In this document: positions 1-8,390 of the stretch, one piece after another
Layout: each line of letters starts with the position of its first letter
Position numbering within the stretch: the stretch's first letter is position 1
DNA from: Planococcus antarcticus DSM 14505
GTDB taxonomy: Bacteria > Bacillota > Bacilli > Bacillales_A > Planococcaceae
Assembly: GCF_001687565.2 (NCBI RefSeq)
Contig: NZ_CP016534.2
Coordinates: 1,740,501-1,804,500, forward strand
DNA: 64,000 bases
Direction of reading: 5' to 3'
Program-made: the position numbers and the translations under genes
The notes under the pieces: model-generated
Databases searched by the model: none
Seen by the model: only the letters and a program-made list of their open reading frames with translations
Told to the model about the DNA's origin: nothing

Positions 1-21
1 CGAACAAGGAGGTGAGATGTA

Positions 22-1806
22 ATGCTGACCAAAGAAACCGTAAAACAACAGAAACTTACCGGGCGGGACCAATGGATCATCTTCGGGCGTTTATTGCAAT
101 ACTTGCTGCCGCATAAGAAAATGTTAGCTTTAGCGATGGGTTTGTTGATCTTGACGGTGCTTGGCGATGTACTCGGTCCGTTGCTCATCAAAATTTTTAT
201 CGATGACTATTTGACGCCGGGAAGTTTTCCGACGGGCCCGGTCATTGGTTTAGCCGCTGCCTATTTGTTTATTCAAACGTCCAATGTCATCATTAGCTAT
301 TTTCAACTGCTGAAGTTTCAAGAGGCAGCATTAAAGATTATCCAGCAACTGCGGATTGATGTTTTCACCAAAGTACATAGTCTTGGGATGCGTTATTTTG
401 ATAAGACTCCCGCTGGTGGCATCGTGTCACGCGTCACCAATGACACCGAAGCCATCAAGGAAATGTTTGTCACCGTGCTGATCGGCTTTGTCCAAAGTGC
501 ATTCTTGATAGTCAGCGTTTACATCGCGATGTTTTTCCTTAACGTCCGTCTAGCACTTATTACGCTAGTGTTGCTGCCAATTCTCGGTTGGATTATTTAC
601 CTGTACCGAAAATACAGCTCGGTGTTTTACCAGGATTTACGGGAGCGTTTGGGGCAATTAAATGCCAAGTTATCCGAATCGGTGCAGGGCATGGGCATGA
701 TTCAGGCTTTTGGCCATTAAACCCGTCTCAAGGACGAGTTTAATGAAATCAATGACAAGCATTGGCTGGCAGGCAAGCGGAATATTAAAATCGACGGCTT
801 ACTGCTACGTCCCGCTATCGATCTTGTATACGCATTGGCGTTGATTATGCTGCTGAGCTATTTCGGGGTTACCTCATTTTCGAATACAGTCGAAGTCGGA
901 GTCATCTATGCGTTCGTCACCTATATCGATCGCTTTTTTGAACTCATCAATCAAGTCATGCAGCGTCTGTCGATATTTCAACAGGCCATTGTCGCTGCAT
1001 CCCGCGTTTTCCAACTGCTGGATGAACAAGAAAAAACATCCCGGCAGTCGGATGCCGCAGCTAAGATCGAGGGAGGCAAAATCGAATTTCGCGACGTCAG
1101 CTTTTCCTATGATGGCCATACCGAGGTTCTGAAGAATATTTCCTTTAGGGCGTGGCCGGGACAGACCGTTGCACTTGTTGGCCATACGGGAAGCGGCAAA
1201 AGTTCCATTATCAATTTACTGATGCGCTTTTATGAATTTGACAAAGGTGAAATCCTCATAGACGGCGTATCAGTGAAGTAATATGAGACAGACGAATTGC
1301 GCAGAAAAATGGGGCTGGTGTTGCAGGATCCTTTCTTGTTTTATGGCACAATCGAGAGTAATATCCGCCTCTACGATCAAACGATTGCGGCAGCGGCAGT
1401 CCGGGAAGCAGCCGAATTTGTCCGGGCAAACCGCTTTATCGAAGCATTGCCGGATGGCTATAGCCAAAAAGTGACTGAGCGGGGATCCACTTTTTCAAGT
1501 GGCCAGCGGCAATTGGTGGCTTTTGCGCGAACGATGGCGACCGATCCGAAAATTCTGGTGCTGGATGAAGCAACGGCTAGTATCGACACCGAAACGGAAG
1601 TGGCCATACAGGCTAGTCTTGAATGCATGAGGCGTGGGCGGACGACCATCGCAATCGCCCACAGGCTTAGTACCATTCAAGAGGCAGAACTTATTTTGGT
1701 ACTGTATCAAGGCGAAATTGTGGAGCGGGGCACACATCAGCAATTGCTTCAGCAGCGGGGCTTGTACCATAAAATGTATTTGCTGCAAAACGGAATCGTA
1801 GAGTAA
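22..1806 (+). pseudogene. ABC multidrug exporter (YheH/LmrA type), broken by two in-frame TAA codons
   Basis: One reading frame of about 594 codons encodes a fused exporter half: an N-terminal six-helix membrane domain (residues about 30-320) followed by an ATPase domain with Walker A GHTGSGKS near residue 395, a Q-loop (LVLQDPFLF), the signature region FSSGQRQL and Walker B ILVLDEA. A good ribosome binding site (AAGGAGGTGAG) precedes the ATG. The frame is interrupted by TAA at 718-720 and again at 1279-1281, with no frame change at either point, so all three pieces read on in register. Both stops could come from CAA glutamine codons by one C-to-T change. Exporters of this kind usually work as heterodimers, and the partner gene may lie upstream of the window. 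The gene is most likely inactive unless the stops are read through. Confidence 0.85.
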
Positions 1807-1811
1807 ACAGG

Positions 1812-1839
1812 AGGAACGGCTCAGGCCGTTCTTTTTTTT
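1812..1839 (+). terminator. Rho-independent terminator of the ABC exporter
   Basis: A stem GAACGGC / GCCGTTC around a short loop is followed by eight T residues directly after the exporter stop codon. Confidence 0.85.
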
Positions 1840-1878
1840 GATAAATGAGTTCATTTTGCAAATGAAAATTCACAACAC

Positions 1879-1906
1879 GTTTGTTATTACTTACTATGTA
1901 ACAAAC
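1879..1906. promoter_or_regulatory. Inverted repeat, possible operator
   Basis: GTTTGTTA and TAACAAAC form perfect 8-base arms around 12 bases. The element lies in the AT-rich gap between the exporter terminator and the next reading frame and has no T-run, so it resembles a dimeric repressor site rather than a terminator. The regulator is unknown. Confidence 0.35.
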
Positions 1907-1995
1907 TACAAAAGGTTTTACTGAAAAGTTCAAAAACGTCAACAAGCAAAAAACTAAACAAGCAAAGATTATAAAACCAAAATGCCATACAAACA

Positions 1996-2216
1996 ATGGT
2001 TCGAAATCGATTTTTAACAGAATTGTTAGCTCGATCGGCTTATGAAGTGGTGAAAGACATAGAGGTATTCTGCCAGCATGTGCTGAAACTAAGAGTAGAA
2101 GAATTTAATGGGATGAATTGGTCGCTTATTTGTCCACAAAGATTTCACAGGTACAAGAGCAGTGTTTCATCTTTAAATTTGATAAGATGGGAAGAGCACA
2201 GGAAGGAGAATTACCA
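1996..2216 (+). pseudogene. Small disrupted reading frame upstream of ccdA
   Basis: An ATG at 1996 opens a frame (MVRNRFLTELLARSAYEVV...) that appears to continue in another frame after about 2110 (DELVAYLSTKISQVQEQ...), which then runs without a stop into ccdA. The two halves look like one polar peptide joined across a one-base shift. The family was not recognised and it may simply be leader sequence. Confidence 0.25.
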
Positions 2217-2927
2217 GTGGCATCTGATATTAATTTGTTTTTGGCTTTTGGCGCAGGCTTTTTAAGTTTTATTTCGCCTTGTACGCTGCCTTTGTATCCT
2301 GCATTTTTATCCTATATAACAGGCATGACCATGGATGAAATTAAGAACGATAAAAAAGTGATGCAGCGACGGGGGATGTTCCATACGCTGTTTTTCTTAT
2401 TAGGATTTTCAACAATTTTCATTGCGCTCGGTTTTAGTACATCGTTCTTCTATGAATGGTTTATCCGCTATGATGAATTGATCCGCCAAGTAGGTGCTAT
2501 ATTTATTGTTTTGTTCGGGCTAATGATTGTCGGTGTCTTTTCACCGAAATTCCTTATGCAAGACCGAAAGTTCTCATTTAAAAATCGCCCAGCTGGATTT
2601 TTAGGAACATTCGTTATCGGGTTGGCGTTTGCAGCCGGCTGGACACCGTGTACAGGACCAATCACTGCGGCTATTTATGCGCTTGCTGCTGCCAATCCAG
2701 GGTCGGGTGTCTGGTATATGCTGGCATACGTACTCGGCTTTGCGATTCCATTTTTCGTCTTGTCGTTCTTCGTTGCACGTATGGGCTGGCTCCGCAAACA
2801 TAACCAGAAAATCATGAAGATCGGCGGTTATGTTATGATTGGAGTAGGTATTCTGTTGTTTTTCGATGGCATGACGTATCTAATCCGTATCCTGGGTCCG
2901 TTCTTTGGTGATTTCCAAGGATTCTAA
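2217..2927 (+). CDS. ccdA: Cytochrome c biogenesis membrane protein CcdA
   Basis: CcdA moves reducing equivalents from cytoplasmic thioredoxin across the membrane to extracellular thiol-disulfide proteins needed for c-type cytochrome maturation. The 236-residue product has six membrane segments and the two conserved membrane motifs, SPCTLPLYPAFLSY near the N-terminus and GWTPCTGP in the middle, whose cysteines form the redox pair. A GTG at 2217 is chosen as start because AAGGAG lies eight bases upstream and the length then matches the family (about 235); the frame stays open further upstream, but that part has no membrane character. It is followed by a thioredoxin-like gene and ccdC. Confidence 0.93.
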   Translation: MASDINLFLAFGAGFLSFISPCTLPLYPAFLSYITGMTMDEIKNDKKVMQRRGMFHTLFFLLGFSTIFIALGFSTSFFYEWFIRYDELIRQVGAIFIVLFGLMIVGVFSPKFLMQDRKFSFKNRPAGFLGTFVIGLAFAAGWTPCTGPITAAIYALAAANPGSGVWYMLAYVLGFAIPFFVLSFFVARMGWLRKHNQKIMKIGGYVMIGVGILLFFDGMTYLIRILGPFFGDFQGF

Positions 2928-2951
2928 TTTAACAGTAAGTAGGTGACAAGG

Positions 2952-3275
2952 ATGGAAACTATTTCCGGAATGCAAGAATACCAATCAAAAATTGGTGAAG
3001 GGCAGTCGTTTCTGCTTTTTGTGAAGACGGATAATTGCTCAGTCTGTGAAGGTTTGCGTCCTCAAGTCGAAGCATTTGAAAATGACTACCAACTGCCATT
3101 CTACTTGGTGAATGCAGCCAGAATTTCAGAACTGGCAGGGCAGTTGATGCTCTTTACAGCACCTGTAGTCCTATTATTCCGGCAAGGAAAGGAAATTCAT
3201 CGCTTTGCACGATTTGTACCGATTGAAGAATTGCGTCGCAGATTGGATGAGCTGGAGGGGAGTTTAAATGTTTGA
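2952..3275 (+). CDS. Thioredoxin-like protein
   Basis: The product of 107 residues carries the redox motif NCSVCEGLRP (CxxC) near residue 29 and a proline-containing strand (FTAPVVLLFRQGKEIHRF) as in thioredoxins. No signal peptide is visible, so it is probably cytoplasmic. It sits between ccdA and ccdC, the position held by the response-regulator-like yneI in B. subtilis, and may be the electron donor for CcdA. The ATG at 2952 is preferred over a GTG at 2943 because of ribosome-binding-site spacing. It overlaps the next gene by eight bases. Confidence 0.8.
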   Translation: METISGMQEYQSKIGEGQSFLLFVKTDNCSVCEGLRPQVEAFENDYQLPFYLVNAARISELAGQLMLFTAPVVLLFRQGKEIHRFARFVPIEELRRRLDELEGSLNV

Positions 3276-3768
3276 TCAAATCCCCACTGAAGTTTATTTG
3301 GTCGTCACAACTATTGGTGCGTTTGCAATGGGGTTACTGGCAATGGTTATTCGTTCGAAATCGGCTAAAAAACCGGCCTCGGTCAAGAAAATCATCCTGC
3401 CGCCGTTTTTTATGTCGACCGGTGCCCTGATGTTCATTTTCCCGTTTTTCCGTGTTTCATCTTTGCAGATTTTCGAAGCCCTAGCCGTCGGAATTCTTTT
3501 TTCAACTGTTTTAATCTGGACCTCCAGATTCGAAGTCCGTAATGGCGATATTTATTTGAAGCAATCGAAAGCATTTGTCTTTATCTTGTTTGGGCTGTTG
3601 CTAGTGCGTGTTATTGGCAAAGTAGTATTGAGTTCGAGCATAGATATCGGCGAATTGGGAGGTATGTTCTGGATCCTGGCTTTCGGTATGCTTTGGCCAT
3701 GGCGGCTGTCCATGCTATGGCAATACAAAAAAATCGCAGCAAAGGATAAAAGCGCTATTCCCACTTAA
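3268..3768 (+). CDS. ccdC: CcdC/YneJ family membrane protein
   Basis: The product of 166 residues has about five hydrophobic segments and matches the CcdC (YneJ) family by length, by its start (MFDQIPTEVYLVVTTIGAF) and by its place after ccdA. CcdC is linked to cytochrome c maturation in B. subtilis, with an unclear biochemical role. The ribosome binding site GGAGGGGAG lies inside the end of the upstream gene, which suggests translational coupling. A bidirectional terminator follows. Confidence 0.85.
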   Translation: MFDQIPTEVYLVVTTIGAFAMGLLAMVIRSKSAKKPASVKKIILPPFFMSTGALMFIFPFFRVSSLQIFEALAVGILFSTVLIWTSRFEVRNGDIYLKQSKAFVFILFGLLLVRVIGKVVLSSSIDIGELGGMFWILAFGMLWPWRLSMLWQYKKIAAKDKSAIPT

Positions 3769-3785
3769 GGGAATGGCGCTTTTTA
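3751..3785. terminator. Bidirectional terminator
   Basis: AGCGCTATTCCC and GGGAATGGCGCT form a long stem with a T-run on the plus side and an A-run on the other side. It separates two convergent genes (ccdC and the DUF2621 gene). Confidence 0.88.
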
Positions 3786-4217
3786 CTGTTCAAAGTATCG
3801 TTCGTATGGACGGACATCGATTTCCATCTCAGCCAGTTTTTTTCTTAAAAATTTATGGTCGCGTTTTGGAGTTGCTAGAATATAACCGCGAATGATGTGT
3901 TCCAGCTTCATCTTTTTGACTTTTTCTTCAAGCAGGACTTGCCCGATCCTGCCAGCAATTTTCTGTTTTGCCACAGGACGGAATAAATCAGGAACCGGCT
4001 GCACTAACTCATTTAACATTGCCTTTTCTTCATCGCCCCACAAATGGATGGTTTTATCAACGTAATATTCTTCCCAGTTCAAATCTGAAAGGCCATCTTC
4101 CTTCGGCATAGACTTCAGGAACTTTCTGAACATGAAATATCCACCAATTGCGAAAAGCCCCACCAGCACGACTACCCAAAATAGGATAAACCACAAAAAC
4201 CAGCCACTCAGTTCCAT
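3783..4217 (-). CDS. DUF2621 family protein (YneK-like)
   Basis: The 144-residue product has one N-terminal membrane anchor (residues about 7-30) followed by a charged domain, including the segments WEEYYVDKTIHLWGDEEK and PKRDHKFLRKKLAEMEI. This fits the DUF2621/YneK family, and yneK is also next to the ccd genes in B. subtilis. The molecular function of the family is unknown. The start has a good site (AATGAGGTGAAACAAT) upstream of ATG. Confidence 0.82.
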   Translation of the reverse strand: MELSGWFLWFILFWVVVLVGLFAIGGYFMFRKFLKSMPKEDGLSDLNWEEYYVDKTIHLWGDEEKAMLNELVQPVPDLFRPVAKQKIAGRIGQVLLEEKVKKMKLEHIIRGYILATPKRDHKFLRKKLAEMEIDVRPYERYFEQ

Positions 4218-4336
4218 ATTGTTTCACCTCATTTTTCCATTACTTCTATTATAGAAGGGTTTAGAAAGAAATTCATTAAAAATGTATCTCTTTTTTCCAA
4301 CTGTGTCTATATAGCGAATGAAAGGAGGTGAGAAAC

Positions 4337-4555
4337 ATGGCCTTTAGTGATTTTAAAAGCGCCAGCATCCGCTGCACGTACGACAATGGCTTGGATGCAA
4401 ACGGCAAAGTAAAGAGAAAGTTTAAATCGTACCTCAATGTTAAAGAAGCTTCAACCGCAGACGGCATCTTCGAAACGGCAGCTGTATTGACGAACTTCGG
4501 AACAAAAACGTTGATGGATGTTGAAAAACAATCTGCAATGACGATCTATCAGTAA
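4337..4555 (+). CDS. DUF1659 domain protein
   Basis: A small 72-residue protein (starts MAFSDFKSASIRCTYDNG) with the pattern of DUF1659 proteins, which in Bacillales are found next to DUF2922 and YvrJ-type small proteins. The start is fixed by AAAGGAGGTGAG just upstream. Function is unknown. It is followed 22 bases later by the DUF2922 gene. Confidence 0.82.
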   Translation: MAFSDFKSASIRCTYDNGLDANGKVKRKFKSYLNVKEASTADGIFETAAVLTNFGTKTLMDVEKQSAMTIYQ

Positions 4556-4577
4556 ACAATTTAAGGAGGAGTAAGAG

Positions 4578-4793
4578 ATGGCAAAAACATTGGAATTGAT
4601 TTTCACGACCACTACAGGAAAAGATGTCACATTGACCGTGGACGAACCACGCGCGGATGTCACAGATGCGGAATTGCTGGCAGGGATGCAGGCAATCATC
4701 ACGCAGGATGTCTTCGAAGTGGAAGGTTCATCACTCAGCACTGTCAAAGGTGCACGGATTGTCGAACGGAATATTGTGGAGTACGAAGTATAA
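4578..4793 (+). CDS. DUF2922 domain protein
   Basis: A 71-residue protein (MAKTLELIFTTTTGKDVTLT...) of the DUF2922 family, which usually pairs with DUF1659. It is preceded by AAGGAGGAGTAAGAG and followed at once by a strong terminator, so the two small genes form one short transcript. No function is established for the family. Confidence 0.83.
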   Translation: MAKTLELIFTTTTGKDVTLTVDEPRADVTDAELLAGMQAIITQDVFEVEGSSLSTVKGARIVERNIVEYEV

Positions 4794-4798
4794 GTAAG

Positions 4799-4828
4799 AA
4801 GCTCTCCTGACTCGGGAGAGCTTTTTTT
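4799..4828 (+). terminator. Terminator of the DUF1659-DUF2922 pair
   Basis: AAGCTCTCC and GGGAGAGCTT pair around a short loop and are followed by seven T residues. Confidence 0.9.
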
Positions 4829-4845
4829 AGATAGTTGAATGAATA

Positions 4846-5360
4846 GGCTGCCTACGCTATTCTTTGTCCAGACTCCGGCGCCCAGCTCTTCGGGTCATAA
4901 GCCACCTCGGCTGTGCGGCTGAAAAGATGCCGCTTCGCCAAGGCGTCTTATGCCCGTCGAATCTACATGGCTACCTACGCTATTCATTTTGTCCAGACTC
5001 CGGCAGCCAGATTCTTGGGTCATAAGCCACCTCGGCTGTGCGGCTGAAAAGATGCCGCTTCGCCGAGGCGTCTTATGCCCGTCGAATCTACATGGCTGCC
5101 TACGCTATTCATTTTGTCCAGACTCCGGCAGCCAGATTCTTGGGTCATAAGCCACCTCGGCTGTGCGGCTGAAAAGATGCCGCTTCGCCAAGGCGTCTTA
5201 TGCCCGTCGAATCTACATGGCTACCTACGCTATTCATTTTGTCCAGACTCCGGCAGCCAGATTCTTGGGTCATAAGCCACCTCGGCTGTGCGGCTGAAAA
5301 GATGCCGCTTCGCCAAGGCGTCTTATGCCCGTCGAATCTACATGGCTGCCTACGCTATTC
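4846..5360. repeat. Tandem array of a 125-bp hairpin-forming repeat
   Basis: Four full copies (123, 125, 125 and 125 bp, starting at 4846, 4969, 5094 and 5219) plus a 17-base partial copy at 5344 stand head to tail and are nearly identical. Each copy folds back on itself: CATAAG pairs with CTTATG (for example 4896-4901 with 4947-4952), an inner CCTCGG pairs with CCGAGG in the second copy, and GCGGC pairs with GCCGC. The unit resembles the GGTCATAAGCC...CTTATGCCCGTCG intergenic repeats scattered in Bacillales genomes. Open frames inside the array have a 125-bp periodicity and are not genes. Confidence 0.9.
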
Positions 5361-5379
5361 TAGAATAGAGGTGAAAATA

Positions 5380-5508
5380 ATGGCAGAGTGGATGCAATGG
5401 ATTCAGGAACTTGGTTTCCCCATTTTTGTGTCTTTTTATTTGATGCATCGCGTGGAGACGAAATTAGTCGCCATTCATGACGCACTCATTACATTAAAGC
5501 TGTCCTAA
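5380..5508 (+). CDS. YvrJ family small membrane protein
   Basis: A 42-residue protein, MAEWMQWIQELGFPIFVSFY at its start, with one membrane segment and the segment LMHRVETKLVAIHDAL typical of YvrJ-family proteins. YvrJ genes normally follow DUF1659 and DUF2922 genes directly; here the tandem repeat array lies between. The site AGAGGTGAAAATA precedes the ATG. Function is unknown. Confidence 0.8.
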   Translation: MAEWMQWIQELGFPIFVSFYLMHRVETKLVAIHDALITLKLS

Positions 5509-5602
5509 CTTCACAAATTTGTGACAATGACGGTGTAAGATATGTTGTGGAGTTTCTGCACTTTCGCTATGATTAAAAGGATGAAAGAGTGGAGGCAATC
5601 TC

Positions 5603-6166
5603 ATGCGATTTATTTCTTTTTCAGTTTTGCTGAGCCTGGTTCTGTTTTTAGGGGCATGTGGCAGTTCTACAATTGAGGAATTTTCTTATACAGATCATCG
5701 GGGAGACTCGGTGTCTTTAAAAGATTTAAAAGGTACGCCTTGGCTGGCAACTTTTGTTTTTACGAACTGTGAAACGGTGTGCCTGCCGATGACATTCAAT
5801 TTGAGCGGAATCCAAGAAGAGCTCGAAGCGGAAGGGTTAGACGAATACAAAATTGTGGCATTCAGTGTAGACCCAAATGTTGATACACCGGAAACCATGC
5901 AGGAATATTTGGCGCAATATTCGGTTCCAGATGAATCCAACTGGCATTTGCTTACGGGTTATGAGCAATCGGAGATATCGGAGTTTGCGAAAGATAATTT
6001 TAATTCTTTTGTGCGAAATGATCCCAAAAGCGATCAAGTCATACATGGTACAGCTTTCTACTTGGTAGACCAGAATGGAGTTGTCGTCAATAATTACGAC
6101 GGCTTTGAGAATGTGCCAGTGGAAGATATTAAGAACGATTTGCGCGAATTAATTGAAGAAAAGTAA
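5603..6166 (+). CDS. SCO1/SenC family copper chaperone lipoprotein
   Basis: SCO proteins deliver copper to the CuA site of cytochrome c oxidase or keep its cysteines reduced. The 187-residue product has a lipoprotein signal peptide with lipobox LGAC (cysteine 19), then a thioredoxin fold with the metal-binding motif CETVC near residue 55 and the conserved histidine in VIHGTAFYLVD near residue 145. It resembles B. subtilis YpmQ (SCO1). It has its own ribosome binding site (GTGGAGGCAATCTC) and ends at a terminator shared with mscL. Confidence 0.9.
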   Translation: MRFISFSVLLSLVLFLGACGSSTIEEFSYTDHRGDSVSLKDLKGTPWLATFVFTNCETVCLPMTFNLSGIQEELEAEGLDEYKIVAFSVDPNVDTPETMQEYLAQYSVPDESNWHLLTGYEQSEISEFAKDNFNSFVRNDPKSDQVIHGTAFYLVDQNGVVVNNYDGFENVPVEDIKNDLRELIEEK

Positions 6167-6168
6167 AA

Positions 6169-6192
6169 AACCGGTCATAGACCGGTTTTTTC
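6169..6192. terminator. Bidirectional terminator between the SCO gene and mscL
   Basis: AAAACCGGTC and GACCGGTTTT form a near-perfect palindromic stem with T-runs on both strands, between convergent genes. Confidence 0.9.
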
Positions 6193-6543
6193 TTTTTTTA
6201 AAAGATCTCTGATTTCAAGCAGAATTTCCGGTTCTTCTTCAGCAGGCAAATCTTTTTTGCGTTTTAGTTTGGTGAAAATACGGATAACCACAAAAATCGA
6301 GAAAGCAATGATGAAAAAGTCGATAATCGCTTGTATAAATAAACCGTAATTCAAAACTACTTTATTAAAGGTATAACTCCAATTCTCGACGCTGACTCCA
6401 CCTACCAATATTCCGACCACTGGCATAATGATATCTTCAACTAAAGCAGAAACCACTTTCCCAAAAGCTGTACCGATAACAACGGCCACAGCAAGGTCAA
6501 GGAAGTTTCCTTTCAAGGCGAATTTTTTGAAATTCTCCCACAT
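6175..6543 (-). CDS. mscL: Large-conductance mechanosensitive channel MscL
   Basis: MscL opens under membrane tension and protects cells from osmotic downshock. The 122-residue product has the N-terminal amphipathic helix (MWENFKKFALKGNFLDLAV), the glycine-rich first membrane helix (AVVIGTAFGKVVSALVEDII), a short external loop, a second helix and a charged C-terminal helix. The ATG at 6543 is chosen because GGGAGGTG lies seven bases upstream; an in-frame GTG three codons earlier overlaps that site. Confidence 0.95.
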   Translation of the reverse strand: MWENFKKFALKGNFLDLAVAVVIGTAFGKVVSALVEDIIMPVVGILVGGVSVENWSYTFNKVVLNYGLFIQAIIDFFIIAFSIFVVIRIFTKLKRKKDLPAEEEPEILLEIRDLLKKEKTGL

Positions 6544-6700
6544 AAAATTCACCTCCCGCTTTTAATTGTTAATAGTATCAGAAGAAAATGAATAATATAG
6601 CTCGATACAGAATTTTTGCAAAGCGGTCCATCCGCGGGGAAACGGCAATGAAAGGGAAGGTGTGCTACACTGAAACAAATGAATGATTAGGTGTGAAGAA

Positions 6701-7339
6701 ATGAAAAAAAAGAAGATACCCAAAAAATATAAGCGTCAATTAGGCTGTCTGATCCTTTTAGTGCCGGCAGTAATTGTTGCTGGTACACTCGGCATCCTTC
6801 TCTTTATGCTATTCAATTCGCCCTCCGTGATGGATACGCTCAAGGAAGCACCAAGCCGAATAATTGAACTGGAAGTGCCGGAAGAAAACATTCCACTTTA
6901 TAAAGAAGCGGGGGAGGTCTACAGCATTCCTTGGACTTTGCTTGCTGCCCATCACCGGATTGAAACCAGATTTTCGACTATGGATCCTTTGCTGTCCCCG
7001 GTTGGAGCAGAAGGGCACCTGCAATTTATGCCCTGCACATTTGTCGGATGGAGTCACCCCACTTGTTCTGGTAAAGGCCAAGGTGAGATTAGCGAAGAAG
7101 ACAAGACAAATCTTGACGTAATTGCGTACTATGGCGGCTACGGAGTTGATGGGAACGGAGATGGTATAGCGGATCCTTATAATCTAACGGATTCCCTATA
7201 CAGTGCAGCGAATTATTTGTCGCAGAATGGTGCAGCGGAAGGTGACCTGGAAAGCGCGATTTTCCAATATAACCACAGCGAAGAGTATGTAGCCGATGTC
7301 CTTCATTACTATAATCTATACGAAGAGGAATATAACTAA
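6701..7339 (+). CDS. Lytic transglycosylase-like membrane protein
   Basis: The 212-residue product starts with a lysine-rich tail and a single membrane anchor (residues about 16-40), then a soluble domain on the outside. This domain has the lytic transglycosylase pattern: a glutamate in AAHHRIETRF, the PVGAEGHLQFMP segment equivalent to the GAxGxxQ motif, and YNHSEEYVADVLHYY near the end. It probably cleaves peptidoglycan glycan strands. The ATG at 6701 is preferred to an earlier in-frame ATG because the extra residues are not needed for the anchor. Confidence 0.83.
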   Translation: MKKKKIPKKYKRQLGCLILLVPAVIVAGTLGILLFMLFNSPSVMDTLKEAPSRIIELEVPEENIPLYKEAGEVYSIPWTLLAAHHRIETRFSTMDPLLSPVGAEGHLQFMPCTFVGWSHPTCSGKGQGEISEEDKTNLDVIAYYGGYGVDGNGDGIADPYNLTDSLYSAANYLSQNGAAEGDLESAIFQYNHSEEYVADVLHYYNLYEEEYN

Positions 7340-7349
7340 ACGCAAAAAA

Positions 7350-7376
7350 AGAGTGGACAATTGTCCACTCTTTATT
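7350..7376. terminator. Bidirectional terminator
   Basis: AGAGTGGACAA and TTGTCCACTCT are perfect arms with T and A runs at the two sides, between two convergent genes. Confidence 0.9.
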
Positions 7377-7377
7377 A

Positions 7378-7638
7378 TTAGGCTTTACGGCCTTTTCTCA
7401 TAGATCCCATAATCAGGCTAAGAACGAATACGAAGATCAAAGCACCAATTAATGCAGGGATGATTGCTACGTCCCAAATGACAGGACCTAAATCTCCTAG
7501 AATTAATCCACCTAACCAGGCACCAACGATACCTGCGATGATGTTACCGATAATGCCGCCTGGAACGTCTTTACCTAAAATCATTCCCGCGATCCAACCG
7601 ATGATACCACCCATAATAAGATATAAAATAATACCCAT
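7378..7638 (-). CDS. GlsB/YeaQ/YmgE family stress membrane protein
   Basis: An 86-residue, very hydrophobic, glycine-rich protein with three membrane segments (for example MGGIIGWIAGMILGKDVPGG and NIIAGIVGAWLGGLILG). Length and pattern match the GlsB/YeaQ/YmgE (transglycosylase-associated protein) family, whose members are often induced by general stress. The site AAAGGAGCTGGAAAAA precedes the ATG. Confidence 0.9.
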   Translation of the reverse strand: MGIILYLIMGGIIGWIAGMILGKDVPGGIIGNIIAGIVGAWLGGLILGDLGPVIWDVAIIPALIGALIFVFVLSLIMGSMRKGRKA

Positions 7639-7728
7639 TTTTTCCAGCTCCTTTTAATGTGATGTATAATTGCTACACTCTAGGTATAACCCCATTTAGT
7701 ACAGTTGAAACATTAAAGGACAAAAAAA

Positions 7729-8271
7729 TTATAAAAGATGTGCGCCTAAGGTAGTGGTGAAATGCCGCAAAGCCCAATCGTGTCCTGCCTGATCAAAGCT
7801 GGCGACGCCATTTTCATGGATGAAAATCGTGTATCCCTTATTGTAGGCATCGACTGCAGTGTGTAGCACGCAGATATCCGTACATACCCCAGCAATATGG
7901 ATTTCTTCTATATTACGTTCACGCAGTAGCAATTCCAGATTGGTGCCGGCAAATGCACTGTATCTCGTTTTGTCCAACCATATGATGCGATTCGCATTTG
8001 CTTTATAGACCTCTGCGAGGCGACCGTAAAGCTCTCTTCCAGCAGTTCCTCTTATATTATGGGGAGGAAAAAGCTGCGCTTCTGGATGGAAGGCATCCTC
8101 TTTGTCGTGCAGATCGACTGGCATTACTACCAGTTCATCATCTTCCAAAAACTGTTCCGTCAATTTACAAATCGGTTCTTCAAGAGCTTGTCCAGGTTCT
8201 CCGCAGGTCAATGCGCCATTTTCTGCTACAAAATCCACCGTATAATCGACCACCAACAATGCTTTTTTCAT
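7729..8271 (-). CDS. Isochorismatase-family hydrolase, nicotinamidase-like
   Basis: The 180-residue product has the cysteine-hydrolase triad: aspartate in ALLVVDYTVDF, lysine in LDKTRYSAF and cysteine in GVCTDICVLHTA, plus metal-ligand candidates in PVDLHDKEDAFHPE. This pattern and length fit PncA/YueJ-type nicotinamidases, which convert nicotinamide to nicotinate for NAD salvage, though other amide hydrolases share the fold. The ATG at 8271 fits the AGGAG spacing better than a GTG three codons upstream. Confidence 0.85.
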   Translation of the reverse strand: MKKALLVVDYTVDFVAENGALTCGEPGQALEEPICKLTEQFLEDDELVVMPVDLHDKEDAFHPEAQLFPPHNIRGTAGRELYGRLAEVYKANANRIIWLDKTRYSAFAGTNLELLLRERNIEEIHIAGVCTDICVLHTAVDAYNKGYTIFIHENGVASFDQAGHDWALRHFTTTLGAHLL

Positions 8272-8331
8272 TAACTCCACTCCTATTCTTTTTCTTGATT
8301 ATAAACCATAAAATTCCGAAAGAAACAATGC

Positions 8332-8360
8332 TTGTCATGAGACTTTGTTTTCAGTATAAT
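8332..8360 (+). promoter_or_regulatory. Sigma-A promoter of a small membrane protein gene
   Basis: TTGTCA at 8332-8337 and a consensus TATAAT at 8355-8360 are separated by exactly 17 bases. The start codon of the 35-residue gene lies 31 bases downstream. Confidence 0.75.
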
Positions 8361-8390
8361 CAGACTATTAAGGGAGAAGGGGTGGTCCTG

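Noticed and set aside
4846..5360. CRISPR array
   Set aside because: The whole 125-bp unit is repeated, with no short repeats separated by unique spacers and no cas genes nearby.
4950..5379. Three similar open frames of 66 to 102 codons (MPVESTWLPTLFILSRLRQP)
   Set aside because: They are the same stretch read three times through a 125-bp tandem repeat, without ribosome binding sites. Only the last 42 codons, from 5380, are a real gene (YvrJ).
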